Positions 1 through 10,678 of a stretch of 64,000 nucleotides of DNA are shown piece by piece. Below the pieces are notes generated by a model. The model made no database searches and had not been told where the DNA came from. It saw only the letters and a program-made list of their open reading frames with translations. Source of the stretch: Mercurialis annua (lineage: Eukaryota; Streptophyta; Magnoliopsida; Malpighiales; Euphorbiaceae); assembly GCF_937616625.2 (NCBI RefSeq), contig NC_065572.1, positions 53,059,653 to 53,123,652 of the forward strand, given 5' to 3'. Numbering within the stretch: the first letter of the stretch is position 1; each line of letters starts with the position of its first letter. A program made the translations under genes and the position numbers.

Positions 1-639
1 GGACCCACCATTGGAATTAAGGGATTTTTCGCGACTGACGTGGTAGAGTGTGAATACTCCCGGGTCGGACTATTGGATAAGTTTTCCTCTGAGTACATAT
101 GTTTAGCATGTTCGAGGATTAGGGTTTCAATCGGATCCTGTACTTGGCTGCATATGATTGATTACGGTTTTATGTTTTATTTGAATACTTATTAGTAAAT
201 GTATGAACTCACTCAGTATATCCCAATATACTGACCCCTCACAGACTTTCTTTCAGGTTAAAGACGCTTTGAAGTAACGGACTTCTATCCTACTTCCAGA
301 AGTCTGTATTTTTGAAAGTATGTAAAGGAATAGTACTTTACTCTTAGAGCTGCAGTAGATATAAGTTTGTAAGTCGGCTTGTAATATATGGTTTTCTGTA
401 AATATAACTTTAATGTTTTAAAATATATATGTTTTACGCTTGCTGCGTTTTGATGTTTGAGATTGCCAGAGGATATGTATGTCTGACATGTGTTTTCAGC
501 ATGACACGTGTTTATGTATGTCATGCATGACGTTGATATTCGCGAAAAATTATTTTACGTTTCTAGGCTTGCTACGGGTTTCGGAGCAACCACTCCCATT
601 CCCTAGCGCCGGTCTCGGCCCTGAGATTGGGTCGTGACA
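1..639 (+). repeat. Gypsy-1 5' LTR (3' portion only)
   Basis: The sequence matches 7321-7819 of the 3' LTR nearly base for base and ends in the family terminus GGGTCGTGACA at 639, directly before the PBS. It contains the conserved module with a CAGTATAT/ATATACTG inverted repeat (about 217-236) followed by CTGACCC and a pyrimidine-rich TTTCAG/G at 251-257. That module recurs in all related LTRs here and looks like a 3' splice site. Confidence 0.92.
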
Positions 640-643
640 ATGT

Positions 644-659
644 TGGTATCAGAGCATGG
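644..659 (+). other. Primer binding site (initiator Met tRNA type), Gypsy-1
   Basis: TGGTATCAGAGCATGG lies five bases after the LTR terminus. TGGTATCAGAGC is the usual plant PBS complementary to the 3' end of initiator methionine tRNA. The same motif follows the LTRs at 47488 and 52841, and is present in reverse complement before 60341. Confidence 0.93.
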
Positions 660-893
660 TCCAGTTACCATTGCTTATGTCAGAAGAGTGATTGATTTCT
701 CTAGGAATCTATTGCAACACATAGGATTCGAATCTTGTCTTTGTTAAGTATTCATTTGGTTTTCAAACTTTCAGCTTTCCCTCTAGGATGTGAGTCTGTC
801 CTACGTTTGTGTTCGCATGTGATGAGATGCGCGTTTAATACGATCCGTGTTTGCGATGATATGCGATTGTATGGCTAAGTAACGCTGTTTGTC

Positions 894-2036
894 TTGGTCA
901 GGATGTCTGACCAACGACAAGAAGAAGAGCGAGCTGCCGCTGCAGCACGAAATGTTATAGAAGGGGCACATGATGTCCATCCAGAAGCTCAAGATGAGTC
1001 TTCTGTTCACGGAGGAGGTGGTGGCCAAGAGGCCCAAGCGCAGGCACCTGGAGTGCAAGCGCAAGCCCAGCAACCAAATGTTGTGGGTTTTGATTTGAAT
1101 CAGTTCCTTAGAGGGATTGCGGCTATGCAAGCCAATCAGGCTGAGGTGCAGAATATGCATCGGGAACAACTACAGCAGCAACAGCTACGCAATGTTGCTT
1201 TTACTGATCGAGACATCGTTTTGGCTTACATGCGCCTTAAGCCAACTAAGTTTGACGGCTCAGGTGATGCTCTCGATTTCCTCGAAGAAGTAGAACGTAA
1301 CGCTCGACGTCTGCAAGCTAATGAGAGGCAAACCATCATCATGATGGAAATGTCGATGAAAGGACCTGCAAAAGATTGGTTCCAGCAGCACATTCAGCCA
1401 ACAATGGATACTATGACTTGGGCTGAATTTGTGAATCGTTTTAGAGAGTTTTTCTTACCATATGCGGTGACGGAGCATTATCGTAATCAGTGGCTGACCC
1501 TGAGTAGAGGTAATCAGTATGTGCAAGAGTTTGTGACGGAGTTTACCAGGGTGAGTAGGTTTGCACCAGACCTGACTGCAGGCCCAGTTAGAGTGAACTC
1601 GAGGTTTGTAAAGGGTCTAGGAGCTGACTTTGTGAGTCTGACGTCTGATATCAGAAGAACCCTAGTGCAACTGATCGACAACGCTAGGCAAATGGAAGTT
1701 TCTTTGATCCGTTTTGGAAGAATTCCTGACCCTTCTAATGTTGCACAAATGAGAGATAATATGTTTCGTAGCGTACAGAGTGCACCTACTCAGTCATATG
1801 TTGGGAATTATTCTCGATTCACACCGCGTCAGCGAGAACGCAAAAGGCCTCGACGTGGAACACGGGTTAGTACCTCAGGCACCAAATTTAGTGCCAGATC
1901 GATGAGTGACATGGGAGGCGGAGTTCCTTTATGTCTGAATTGTAATAGGAGGCACTACGGCACGTGCTACACTGCTACTGGAGCATGTTTCAACTATGGT
2001 CAACGGGGCCATTTTGCTAGAGATTGTCCGAGATAG
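894..2036 (+). pseudogene. gag: Gypsy-1 gag (capsid and nucleocapsid)
   Basis: This encodes the structural Gag that packages element RNA in cytoplasmic particles. The frame can start at M894 or M903; I prefer 903 (MSDQRQEEE) because the second copy has the same context. The N-terminal part is Ala/Gln/Gly-rich, and a retrotransposon gag core lies at about residues 110-215 (KDWFQQH...WAEFVNRFREFFLPYA). A CCHC zinc knuckle near residue 363 reads CFNYGQRGHFARDC, so its second cysteine has become tyrosine; Gypsy-2 keeps CFNCG. The frame ends at TAG 2034-2036, where Gypsy-2 has CAG and reads on. The stop is therefore a mutation inside a longer gag-pol frame and not the natural end. Confidence 0.93.
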
Positions 2037-2738
2037 ATGCCCCAGGGCTCGATGACTACTGTGATGCAGCTTTCTTATCAGCAGCATAGGATTGCGCATC
2101 AGGTAGCGTCAGGATATGATCAGACAGGAAGTACCTTCACTGGTCAGAGAGGCCGTGGTTATGCAAATCGAGGAGGAAGGAACAGCGGAGGTCGTGGTAC
2201 TGGCCAGACTTCGCAGGCTGGTGGGAGTCAGGCCAGGGTCTTTGCACTGAATCCTCAGGAGGCTCAGGCTTCCAATGTTGTGGTGCAAGGTACCTTTCCT
2301 ATCGCTTTTCAAGACGCATTAATTTTATTTGATCCGGGCGCTACACATTCGTTCGTTTCGCCTAGCTTCGCTAGTAAGTTAGGAGTGCAACCAGCGTGTC
2401 TTAGGAATCCTTTATCCGTAGCTACTCCAGTCGTAGAGAGTGTGGAAGTTAGTATCGTTTATCCGTCTTGTCCTGTGAGAGTTCAAGGACGAGATTTGTT
2501 AGTTGATTTGCTTTTACTTGAGGTATTAGCTTTTGACATCATACTAGGAATGGATTGGTTAGCTCAGCACTATGCTAACATGGATTGCCGAAAGAAGACG
2601 GTAACGTTCAACGCACCTGGAATTGAAATTGTTTCAATCCAGGGTGATAAGATGGAATCTTCTACGACTATTATTTCGGCTATTAAAGCTTGTCGTATGT
2701 TAAAGAAGGGATGTCAAGGATTCTTAGCAATAGTATGA
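2037..2738 (+). pseudogene. Gypsy-1 aspartic protease region
   Basis: It continues in the same frame as gag after the TAG. A Gly/Arg/Gln-rich linker leads to a retropepsin fold with [14 protein letters not shown] near 2320-2360 and the later hydrophobic ILGMDWL motif near 2545. The catalytic triad reads D-P-G where D-S/T-G is usual. Both copies in this window share DPG, so it is probably a lineage trait. The protease would cleave the Gag-Pol polyprotein. The frame is closed by TGA at 2736-2738, opposite an Arg codon in Gypsy-2. Confidence 0.9.
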
Positions 2739-4110
2739 GACGTGGAAAAGAAAAGTGCGAGTTTAAGTGATGTACCAGTTATATTGGAATATCTGGATGT
2801 TTTTCCAGAGGAATTACCTGGATTACCCCCAGATCGTGAGATTGAATTTTGTATCGAATTGGCCCCTGACACAAATCCAATATCGATACCTTCTTATCGA
2901 ATGGCGCCAGCAGAGCTCAAGGAACTTAAGGATCAGTTAGAAGAATTGTTTGATCGTGGTTTCATCAGACCAAGTGTATCCCCGTGGGGTGCACCAGTGC
3001 TATTTGTGAAAAAGAAAGATGGATCGCTTCGACTTTGCATTGATTATCGACAATTGAACAAGGTGACGATCAAGAACAAGTATCCGTTACCTAGAATTGA
3101 TGATTTATTTGATCAATTACAAGGAGCGAAGTATTTTTCCAAGATCGATTTAAGATCAGGCTATCATCAGCTGAAGATTCGCGACGATGACATTCAAAAT
3201 ACTACTTTCCGAACTCGATATGGACATTACGAGTTTCTTGTTATGTCATTTGGATTGACGAACGCGCCGGCGGATGGATTTGATGAATAGAATATTCAAA
3301 CCGTACTTGGATCAGTTCGTGATCGTATTTATCGACGATATTTTGATCTATTCACGTTCAGAAGAAGAGCACGCACATCATCTACGGATAGTAGTACAGA
3401 CACTAAGAGAGCATCAGCTTTATGCCAAATTCTCGAAATGTGAATTTTTGCTAACGGAAGTAGCTTTCTTAGGTCATGTGGTATCACAAAGCGGTATCAA
3501 AGTTGACCCAAAGAAGATCGAATTTGTGATGGAATGGAAAAGACCTGAATCGGTTAAAGAAGTTCGAAGTTTCCTTGGTTTAGCGGGATATTATCGACGA
3601 TTCGTAGAGGACTTTTCGAAGATCGATGTACCTTTAACGAAGCTAACTCAGAAGAATGCGAAATTCAACTGGACGGACCGGTGTGAACTCAGTTTTCTGA
3701 AACTGAAAGAGTGTCTGACGACGGCACCAGTCCTAGCATTACCAGAAGGAACGGAAGGGTTCACAGTTTACTGTGATGCGTCAAGAGTTGGATTAGGATG
3801 TGTCCTAATGCAACGTGGTCGAGTAATTGCATATGCCTCATGACAGCTTAAGAAGCACGAAGCGAACTATCCGACACATGATCTAGAACTAGCGGCAGTG
3901 ATATTCGCGCTAAAGATTTGGAGGCATTATTTGTACGGCGCCACGTGCGAGATATTTTACGGACCATAAAAGTCTCAAGTACATTTTCGATCAACGAAAA
4001 CTGAACATCAGACAGAGGAGATGGATGGAGTTACTAAAAGATTATGACTGTACGATACAATACCATCTAGGCAAGGCCAACGTTGTGGCGGATGCGTTAA
4101 GCAGAAAGTC
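2739..4110 (+). pseudogene. Gypsy-1 reverse transcriptase and RNase H
   Basis: This would copy element RNA to cDNA. Seen in order: the RT fingers motif [15 protein letters not shown] (about 2895), [19 protein letters not shown] (about 3003-3060), the frame jump at about 3266-3275 in the [11 protein letters not shown] segment, the intact catalytic FIDDILIYS (about 3330-3355), [18 protein letters not shown], and RNase H starting at YCDAS (about 3768). TGA at 3841-3843 replaces CGA of the other copy. An extra T in the run at about 3955-3959 shifts the frame before TDHKSL. RNase H ends at the LSRKS motif near 4110. Confidence 0.92.
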
Positions 4111-5694
4111 GGCAGGGAGTCTCGCGCATATTACAACGGCATGGCGGAGACCATTAATCAACGAGATTTCATCTCTCGGAAACCTAATGGCTCAGCTAAC
4201 GATACGATCAACGTTGTTAGATCGAATTAAGGAGTTGCAAGCAGATGACCCTCAATTAAGGCATCTAATTGAAGAAGTACAACAAGGAAAGAGTCAAGAT
4301 TTCAGTATCGTCAACGGAATACTGAAATATGGCAATCGAATGTGTGTGCCAGACGTAGAAGACTTAAGACAGAAGATCATGGAAGAGACTCACGGAACAA
4401 TTTACAGCGTTCATCCAGGTTCTACAAGATGTATCATAACATCAAGACAACGTATTGGTGGAGCGGAATGAAGAAAGATATCACAGAGTTTGTGGCTAAA
4501 TGCCAGACTTGTGAGCAACTCAAGCTAGAACATCAGCGACCTTACGAATTTCTTCAGCCGTTACCCATTCCGGAGTGGAAATGGGAACAAATCACGATGG
4601 ATTTCGTAGTCGGATTGCCCAAGACACAGAAAGGTTTTGACTCCATTTGGGTAATCGTGGATCGTTTGACGAAGTTAGCGCACTTCATACCGATCAAAAC
4701 GACATATTCGGCAGCAAAGTTAGCTCATGAGTACATTGATAAGATCGTGAGCCTACACGGAGTTCCCGTGTCAATCGTGTCAGACAGAGGTTCCGTATTT
4801 ACCTCTCATTTCTGGAAAAGCCTACAAGAAGCGTTAGAAACACGATTGAACTTCAGCACTGCGTTTCATCCCCAGACGGACGGCCAGTCTAAACGAACGA
4901 TTCAAACGTTAGAAGATATGCTTCGACTATGCGTACTAGACTTTGGAGGTAGTTGGGACACTTACCTACCTTTAGTTGAATTCGCCTACAACAACTGTTA
5001 TCACTCGAACATCGAGATGGCTCCATACGAAGCGTTATCAGGGCGTAAATGTTGATCCCCTATCTGTTGGGATGAAGTTGGCGAATGGAAGCTCACTGGA
5101 GCAGAGATCATCCAGATTACGTCAAAGAAAGTACCGTTAATTAAACAACGTTTGACTACTGCTTCCAGTCGACAGAAGAGTTACGCGGACCCCAAGAGGA
5201 AAGATATCGAATTTCAGATCAGAGATTTCGTGTTTCTTATGGTATCACCGATGAAAGGAGTTATTCGTTTCGCAAAGAAGGGCAAGTTGGCTCCGAGATA
5301 CGTCGGACCCTACCCGATCGTGGAGCGTATAGGCTCTGTTGCCTATAAGCTAGACTTGTCTCCGAAGATGTTGCAAGTTCATCATGTCTTCCATATTTCC
5401 ATGCTTCGGAAATATGTACCAGACCCTTCTCGAATAATCCAACCGCAAGTGGGGGATGTGAGCGAGGAATTAACCTACGAAGAACGACCCGTGCAGATTG
5501 TAGACACACAGATACGACAACTGCGGACGAAGAGGATTCCGATGGTGAAAGTTCTATGGAGGAGTCAGTCCGTAGAAGAGTGCACGTGGGAAACAGAAGA
5601 GGATATGAGGCAGAAGTACCCATATCTTTTTACTCAAGGTACGTGGCTAAATTTTAAATTCGAGGACGAATTTATTTTAAGGGGGGGGGGTGAA
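4111..5694 (+). pseudogene. Gypsy-1 integrase with C-terminal chromodomain
   Basis: It would insert cDNA into chromatin. Visible parts are the HHCC zinc motif (ETHGT...VHPGS...CQTCEQLKLEH, about 4385-4530) with a one-base frameshift near 4428-4432, the catalytic core (TMDFVVGLP, SDRGSVF, QTDGQS), the GPY/F-type module (APRYVGPYPIVERIGSVAYKLDLS, about 5290-5360) and a chromodomain-like tail (VKVLWRSQSVEECTWETEEDM, about 5545-5610). The catalytic glutamate after DGQS is lysine here but Glu in Gypsy-2. TGA at 5053-5055 replaces CGA. About 12 residues present in Gypsy-2 after INEI are missing near 4165. The tail FEDEFILRGG overlaps the PPT. Confidence 0.92.
5679..5693 (+). other. Polypurine tract, Gypsy-1
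   Basis: A purine run with ten consecutive G lies directly before the 3' LTR start TGTAATACCCC (5695). It is the expected plus-strand primer. The same arrangement occurs in reverse at 55261-55273 and in a variant form at 51108-51120. Confidence 0.9.
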
Positions 5695-7819
5695 TGTAAT
5701 ACCCCAAAATATTTTACGGTAATTAAGTCGTGCCACGTGTCGAGATTTCCGATAAATTAAACTAAGAAGACTTTAATTTAATTATATCGGGAATTTTGAA
5801 TAAATTTTAATAAGGTAATTAGCGGGATTTGAGGATTTAACTTCAAAAATTAATATAAAATAAATTATAAATCCCGTAACGATAGTTATTTCGCCAAAGT
5901 CCATGAAATAATATATATTATTAGTGGTAAAAGTTTCGAGTCAATCGGAGAACGTTTAAAATTTGGATGCGAATAGGTTTTGGACTAAATTGAAACTTTT
6001 GAAAAGTTTCAAGGACAAAAGCGCAAATTAGTCGGATTATATAATATTTCTTTCAGATGAAGGAATCACCAGAATCTTCATTCCCTTTCTTTCGTTCCTT
6101 CGCCGTTTTCATCGCTGTTTCCGTCGCTCGATTCTGTTTCTCGTCCGTTTCCGACGTTCTATAACTCAAAACGATCGTATTTCAACGGGTAATCACGATA
6201 AGCTTGACATTTAAACGTTTAAACGAATATATTTTGAGTTATATCGATTCAAAGTTTTAGGCCACGAAACGATTTTATCGTTTTATCGATTATAGGATCG
6301 TATTTGGATGTTTTGAAATTAGAAATAGCGTTTTGGATGCATTTAGGGCGTTTTTACGCCTAGGAGCATGTCGGAATCGACTCCCGGGCAAAGGCCCGCG
6401 GCTGTGCGTCGCATAGCCGAACTGTGCGAACGCACAGTCTATCGACTGTGCGAACGCACAGTCAGGTGACTCTGCGAACGCACAGTCACGCATTGTGCGA
6501 ACGCACAGTCTGCCTAGACTGTGCGAATGCACAGTCACGCACTGTGCAAACGCACAGTCACACCGTGCGAACGCACAGTCACACTGTGCGGACGCACAGT
6601 CCTCTGTGCAATTACACAGGCAGACGCGCGTACGCACAGTGTTTTCGCCAATCGACCTAGATTTTTGAGAAAATTATATACGCGCATATCGAGATTTGAA
6701 ATGGATTAACATTCGATTAATTATTGTTTAATTAGAGGCGTTAACCTAATGAGGTTAAAAGAGGATTAATTATAAACGATATACAATCCGTAAACGAGTT
6801 GAATACCGTTTAACGGGATATACATGAGAAGCACGACGATTAATGAAAGTAAAACGTGTCGAGTCTTGAGTCTAGGTAAATCTTAGAATAGGATTTTGAT
6901 ATGAGTCAAATGTTTTAAAATTGTTTTAGATCCGGCGAGGCAAGAAGCAGCTGGACCAGTAGTTCGGGAAGCTTGACGTTCCAAAGCCCCGACGTATTTT
7001 TGGATAAGCGTTTTCTGTGAGTTTATACGATTTGCTTTTAAAGTATTTATTTAAGCAATTACTTTATACTGCTTTGCGTTTGATTTGCATGTTTATAGTG
7101 CGAAATCTTTATATGAATTGCATATACGCTTGATTTGAAACCAGTATTGATCCGATGGAACGTGCTACCTATTGAGCGGCAATAGGACTGTGTGATCATC
7201 AGTTTTGATTTGATACAGCTGTGAATACAATTAAGAACACGAATTCCAAAGTCAGATGTACGACTGTGATACGAGAGTAAACTCGGTTACAGTGTAACCT
7301 GAGCCCCGTATCTAGTGGGTTAGACCCACCATTGGAATTACGGGATTTTTCGCGACTGACGTGGTAGAGTGTGAATACTCCCGGGTCGGACTATTGGATA
7401 AGTTTTCCTCTGAGTACATACGTTTAGCATGTTCGAGGATTAGGGTTTCAATCAGATCCTGTACTTGGCTGCATATGATTGATTACGGTTTTATGTTTTA
7501 TTTGAATACTTATTAGTAAATGTATGAAATCACTCAGTATATCCCAATATACTGACCCCTCACATACTTTCTTTCAGGTTAAAGACGCTTTGAAGTAACG
7601 GACTTCTATCCTACTTCCAGAAGTCTGTATTTTTGAAAGTATGTAAAGGAATAGTACTTTACTCTTAGAGCTGCAGTAGATATAAGTTTGTAAGTCGGCT
7701 TGTAATATATGGTTTTCTGTAAATATAACTTTAATGTTTTAAAATATATATGTTTTACGCTTGCTGCGTTTTGATGTTTGAGATTGCCAGAGGATATGTA
7801 TGCCTCGCATGTGTTTTCA
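5695..7819 (+). repeat. Gypsy-1 3' LTR, truncated at its right end
   Basis: It begins TGTAATACCCC after the PPT. A TATA-like TATATAA lies at 6038-6044 and a palindrome array at 6401-6640. A splice-donor-like site at 6198 is damaged (ATAAGC where Gypsy-2 has GTAAGC). The acceptor-like TTTCAG/G is at 7572-7578. Homology with the 5' LTR stops at 7819, about 140 bases short of the expected end. Confidence 0.92.
6401..6640 (+). repeat. Palindrome array, ACTGTGCGAACGCACAGT units
   Basis: About ten 18-base units with 8-base complementary arms around a two-base AA centre are spaced roughly 23-25 bases apart, for example at 6421-6438, 6445-6462, 6518-6535 and 6583-6600. Arms and centre vary a little between units, and the last two are degenerate. 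A related palindrome (GGCTGTGCG-T-CGCATAGCC) at 6401-6419 precedes them. The array starts about 365-385 bases downstream of the TATA-like box. Short ORFs across it are by-products of the repeat. Confidence 0.95.
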
Positions 7820-8894
7820 AAACATTCATCTCTATTTGGGGGTCGTGATATGTTGCTAGATGTCACTCTCGATCTACGAGAATTAATAATTAAATGGGAT
7901 TTAATTATTTATTATAAGAAAGGCGTTTCTTATGTCTCTCGTTGCCATATAGATGTGAACCTAGTTAGTCACACACAATAGAGTGTGCAACCGATTGAGT
8001 TTACGAAAGATCGATTTCATATAGATACTAGCATATCTTGGAAATTAATTTAAGATGAAAAACAAGTACAAATTAGGGACTAATTTGTAAGAGTTATAAA
8101 TTAGTAGGAACCTAATTGTACTATGTCCAAGTTAATTAGGGACTAATTTATAAGAGTTATAAATTAGTAGGAACCTAATTATATTTTAACCAATTTTTAT
8201 GATTAGAAGGCTTAAGTAATTAATTAGTGTAATTAATAATACTTAAAACACTAATCATAAGTTAATGGAATGATGATGTCATGGTGATGTAATGAGATAA
8301 GGAAATAAGCTTATATATGATGTCACCTATGTGATTTTACCACATGAAAGGTGTCATGTGGTGGCAACACCTTTGCTTGGTGTGTGACACCTAGCATGCA
8401 AGATGTTGCATTCTTAAGCAAAGCTCTACCTTATAAATAGAGCTTGGCTTTGCTCATTTTATCACCACAAAACACACATCTCACTACAAAGTTGTAGAGA
8501 GAGAAAGCACTTGAAGGAGTTCAAGTAGTCATCAATCACGGAAAAAACTTGACGACGTTTTCATACATCCGAGCAAGGTCGTGATCGCGGCGAGAATTTG
8601 AGCTTAGGGCTGCTCGGCAAGAGGAACTCTTGCAGGATTACTTCAACGCGAGGATTCAATCGGACGCATACTCGTGTGGACGAGCTTGAGGTCGCCGTAC
8701 TTTCGGGACTACAAGAATCGTTGGAGAATCGACATAGATATTCTTCTTACGATTCCTAGATGCATGTTTTAATTACTAAATGATACGATGATCCATTTGT
8801 TGTTGATATGATCAACTTCAGGATTCGGATTGTTGGAATTTCGATTTTGAATTGAAATATACGATCCGGACCCGAGCGTCCCGTTGCGCCAACA
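7820..8894 (+). repeat. Copia 5' LTR remnant
   Basis: It is closely similar to 14622-15722, including the conserved GCGCCAACA terminus. It lacks the first ~890 bases of the LTR seen at 13736-14621. The junction to Gypsy-1 sits in a short A run (7819/7820) shared by both partners, which suggests end joining after a deletion. A TATA-like TATAAATA is at about 8432-8439. Confidence 0.9.
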
Positions 8895-8895
8895 G

Positions 8896-8909
8896 TGGTA
8901 TCAGGAGCC
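8896..8909 (+). other. Copia primer binding site
   Basis: TGGTATCAGGAGCC follows the LTR terminus CCAACA by one base and resembles the methionine-tRNA PBS of plant copia elements. Confidence 0.85.
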
Positions 8910-9224
8910 ACCGTATAATCAAGTATTATCGCTTTACGATTGAATACATGTATAAATAATCATGGACTTAGGAATTAATATTGGGCATGTAATTTATAAT
9001 TTTGAGGGCTTAAGTTTTTTTTTCTTTCAAAACGAACAAACGCTATTGTGATATTAATTACATTTGATTAAATTCTGTCTAGGAGATTGGTACTTAAGTG
9101 GTCCGCTCGTGACCCTCCAATCTATCATGTGAATTTTTCTAATGTGATCATTTAACACAATACGTGATTCGCTTGTGCATTATGTTGTCATCAACGAGAT
9201 GTGCGGAGAAAGCGAAACCAGAAA

Positions 9225-9430
9225 AAAAACCCCAAAAAAATAATAATATTTTTTTCATAAAAACCAAAAATGCTGAAAAACGGGTTTTACACCCGGGAAA
9301 AAAGTTTTAGCTCGAAAAAAAAATTCGTAAAAAACCGAAATGCTGAAAAAGGGGTTTTACACCCGGGAAAAAGTTCCCAACTCGAAAAAAAAACCGTAAA
9401 AAAAATTGTAAAAAAAAGTTTTTTTTTTCG
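9225..9430 (+). repeat. A/T-homopolymer-rich leader with a duplicated ~70-base unit
   Basis: A unit containing ATGCTGAAAAA, GGGTTTTACACCCGGG and AAAAAGTT occurs twice (about 9269-9310 and 9340-9385), embedded in runs of A and ending in a T run at 9419-9428. It lies between the copia PBS and the first recognisable coding relic. Confidence 0.7.
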
Positions 9431-9879
9431 AGGATCAGCAATCAATTGAAGGTTTTGGAGGTTCTAGGATGATTCCTCGATACCTAAAGAAAACAGATAT
9501 TACATTGTGAATGATTAGTGAATCATTTCCAAGATATGTAATAATTTGCTCATTCTTTTGTGGCTAAAGAATGAGACCTAGGAAGTCCATAATCATACAT
9601 GTGTGATTGCATGATTTATTTTAGCTTTAATATGTATGGGATGCATGCTAAAATGTGTTGTGTGTTTAGTGAAACCGGAATAATTTAAAACCCTAAGGAA
9701 TCTTCCTAAAAGTTGAAAGATTAAGTTTATATTGATTAATCATTAAATTGATTTATCAATGGCTCTCCATTGGAGCAATAAACTAACAAATTTTGAGTTA
9801 TCATTTTGTCGGCTATGGATACATAGGGGTGAGATGATATCGTCAAGAGGCTGTTGTTGAGTTTATTGTTAAGCATGAC

Positions 9880-10145
9880 ATGTTACGGGTGTATCGATAT
9901 AGTACACGGCAATAACGACAATTAGGCATACCTCAGTCGTGTATTATTCAAATTGATACATCTTAGTTGATTCAATGGGTTAAACTTAACTAATGCAGAA
10001 ACCCAATAACGACAATGGGTATCTGAGGGTGAAAGCATTAGGAGCCGGAAATGATTGAACCTCATATGAGATATGATGAACAAGTGTTGTTCACTTGTAG
10101 TACATTGTGATCCCAATAACGGCAATTAGGCATACCGAGGGAAAG
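9880..10145 (+). repeat. Repeated CAATAACGGCAATTAGGCATACC motif in copia internal region
   Basis: Near-copies of a motif with AATAACGACAATTAGGCATACC occur at about 9910-9932 and 10113-10136, with a partial copy (CCAATAACGACAATGGGTAT) near 10003. The unit and its purpose are unknown. It lies upstream of the protease relic, in the gag position. Confidence 0.6.
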
Positions 10146-10678
10146 ATCAATGACTATAAGAACTCAATCACCCGCTAGAAATCTTTTCCAACGAAGATTT
10201 ACGTTTCCTATTTTGGAAGTGTAGGATTCGAAAAGGTTATTGGGAGGACATTTTGATAAAGATCAAATCATTATGGTTAAATATATAAAGTAACATGAAT
10301 ACTAATTAGAAATCTATAGAATCATTTAAAGTGACATTCACGATAGTAATCGGCTTGTGGTTTAAAATCATTTTTTTATTGATTAAGATATTTAGATTCC
10401 TCCAAGGCTATTGCGAAAAAAAATGCACATCGGTTAACAAAGAAATGTGTTTTCATTTATTAAGATGTAGGACAGTATAAGTCATTGCCGGAAATATTTG
10501 GAATATTTAAAAGGTGGTTTGGTCAATAAAATAAAGTGTTTCTTTTGTCAAACCGAAAGACATTGAAATGAAAATTGCATTAAGTATTGTGAATACTTAA
10601 AGGGCAATGACGAGAGGAACGACAATTCTATCAAGAATGTGCCTATCTCATGTTCCAATGTCAATTGCTCATTTAAAA

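Larger units (their letters stand above)
1..7819 (+). mobile_element. Gypsy-1: Ty3/gypsy chromovirus (Tekay/Del-like), right end truncated
   Basis: LTR retrotransposon with the order LTR, PBS, gag, protease, RT, RNase H, integrase, chromodomain, PPT, LTR. Integrase after RT marks it as Ty3/gypsy, and the C-terminal chromodomain places it among plant chromoviruses, nearest to Tekay/Del by motif style. The window opens inside its 5' LTR. The 3' LTR stops at 7819, where copia LTR sequence begins without a target duplication. Over the shared stretch (1-500 against 7321-7819) the two LTRs differ at only a handful of positions. The coding region carries four in-frame stops and at least three frameshifts, so the copy is dead. 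Gypsy-2 (53043-62554, opposite strand) is a closely related copy and served as the comparison. Confidence 0.93.

Noticed and set aside
6401..6640. CRISPR-like array of regularly spaced palindromic repeats
   Set aside because: Spacers are only about 5-7 bases and partly repetitive, there are no cas genes, and the sequence lies inside a plant retrotransposon LTR.
6290..6709. Overlapping Cys/His/Arg-rich ORFs of 62-115 residues on both strands
   Set aside because: They are translations of the palindrome array (repeated RTHSHTV or CAFAQ), with no domain. The same holds for ORFs at 45308-45719 and 52006-52267.
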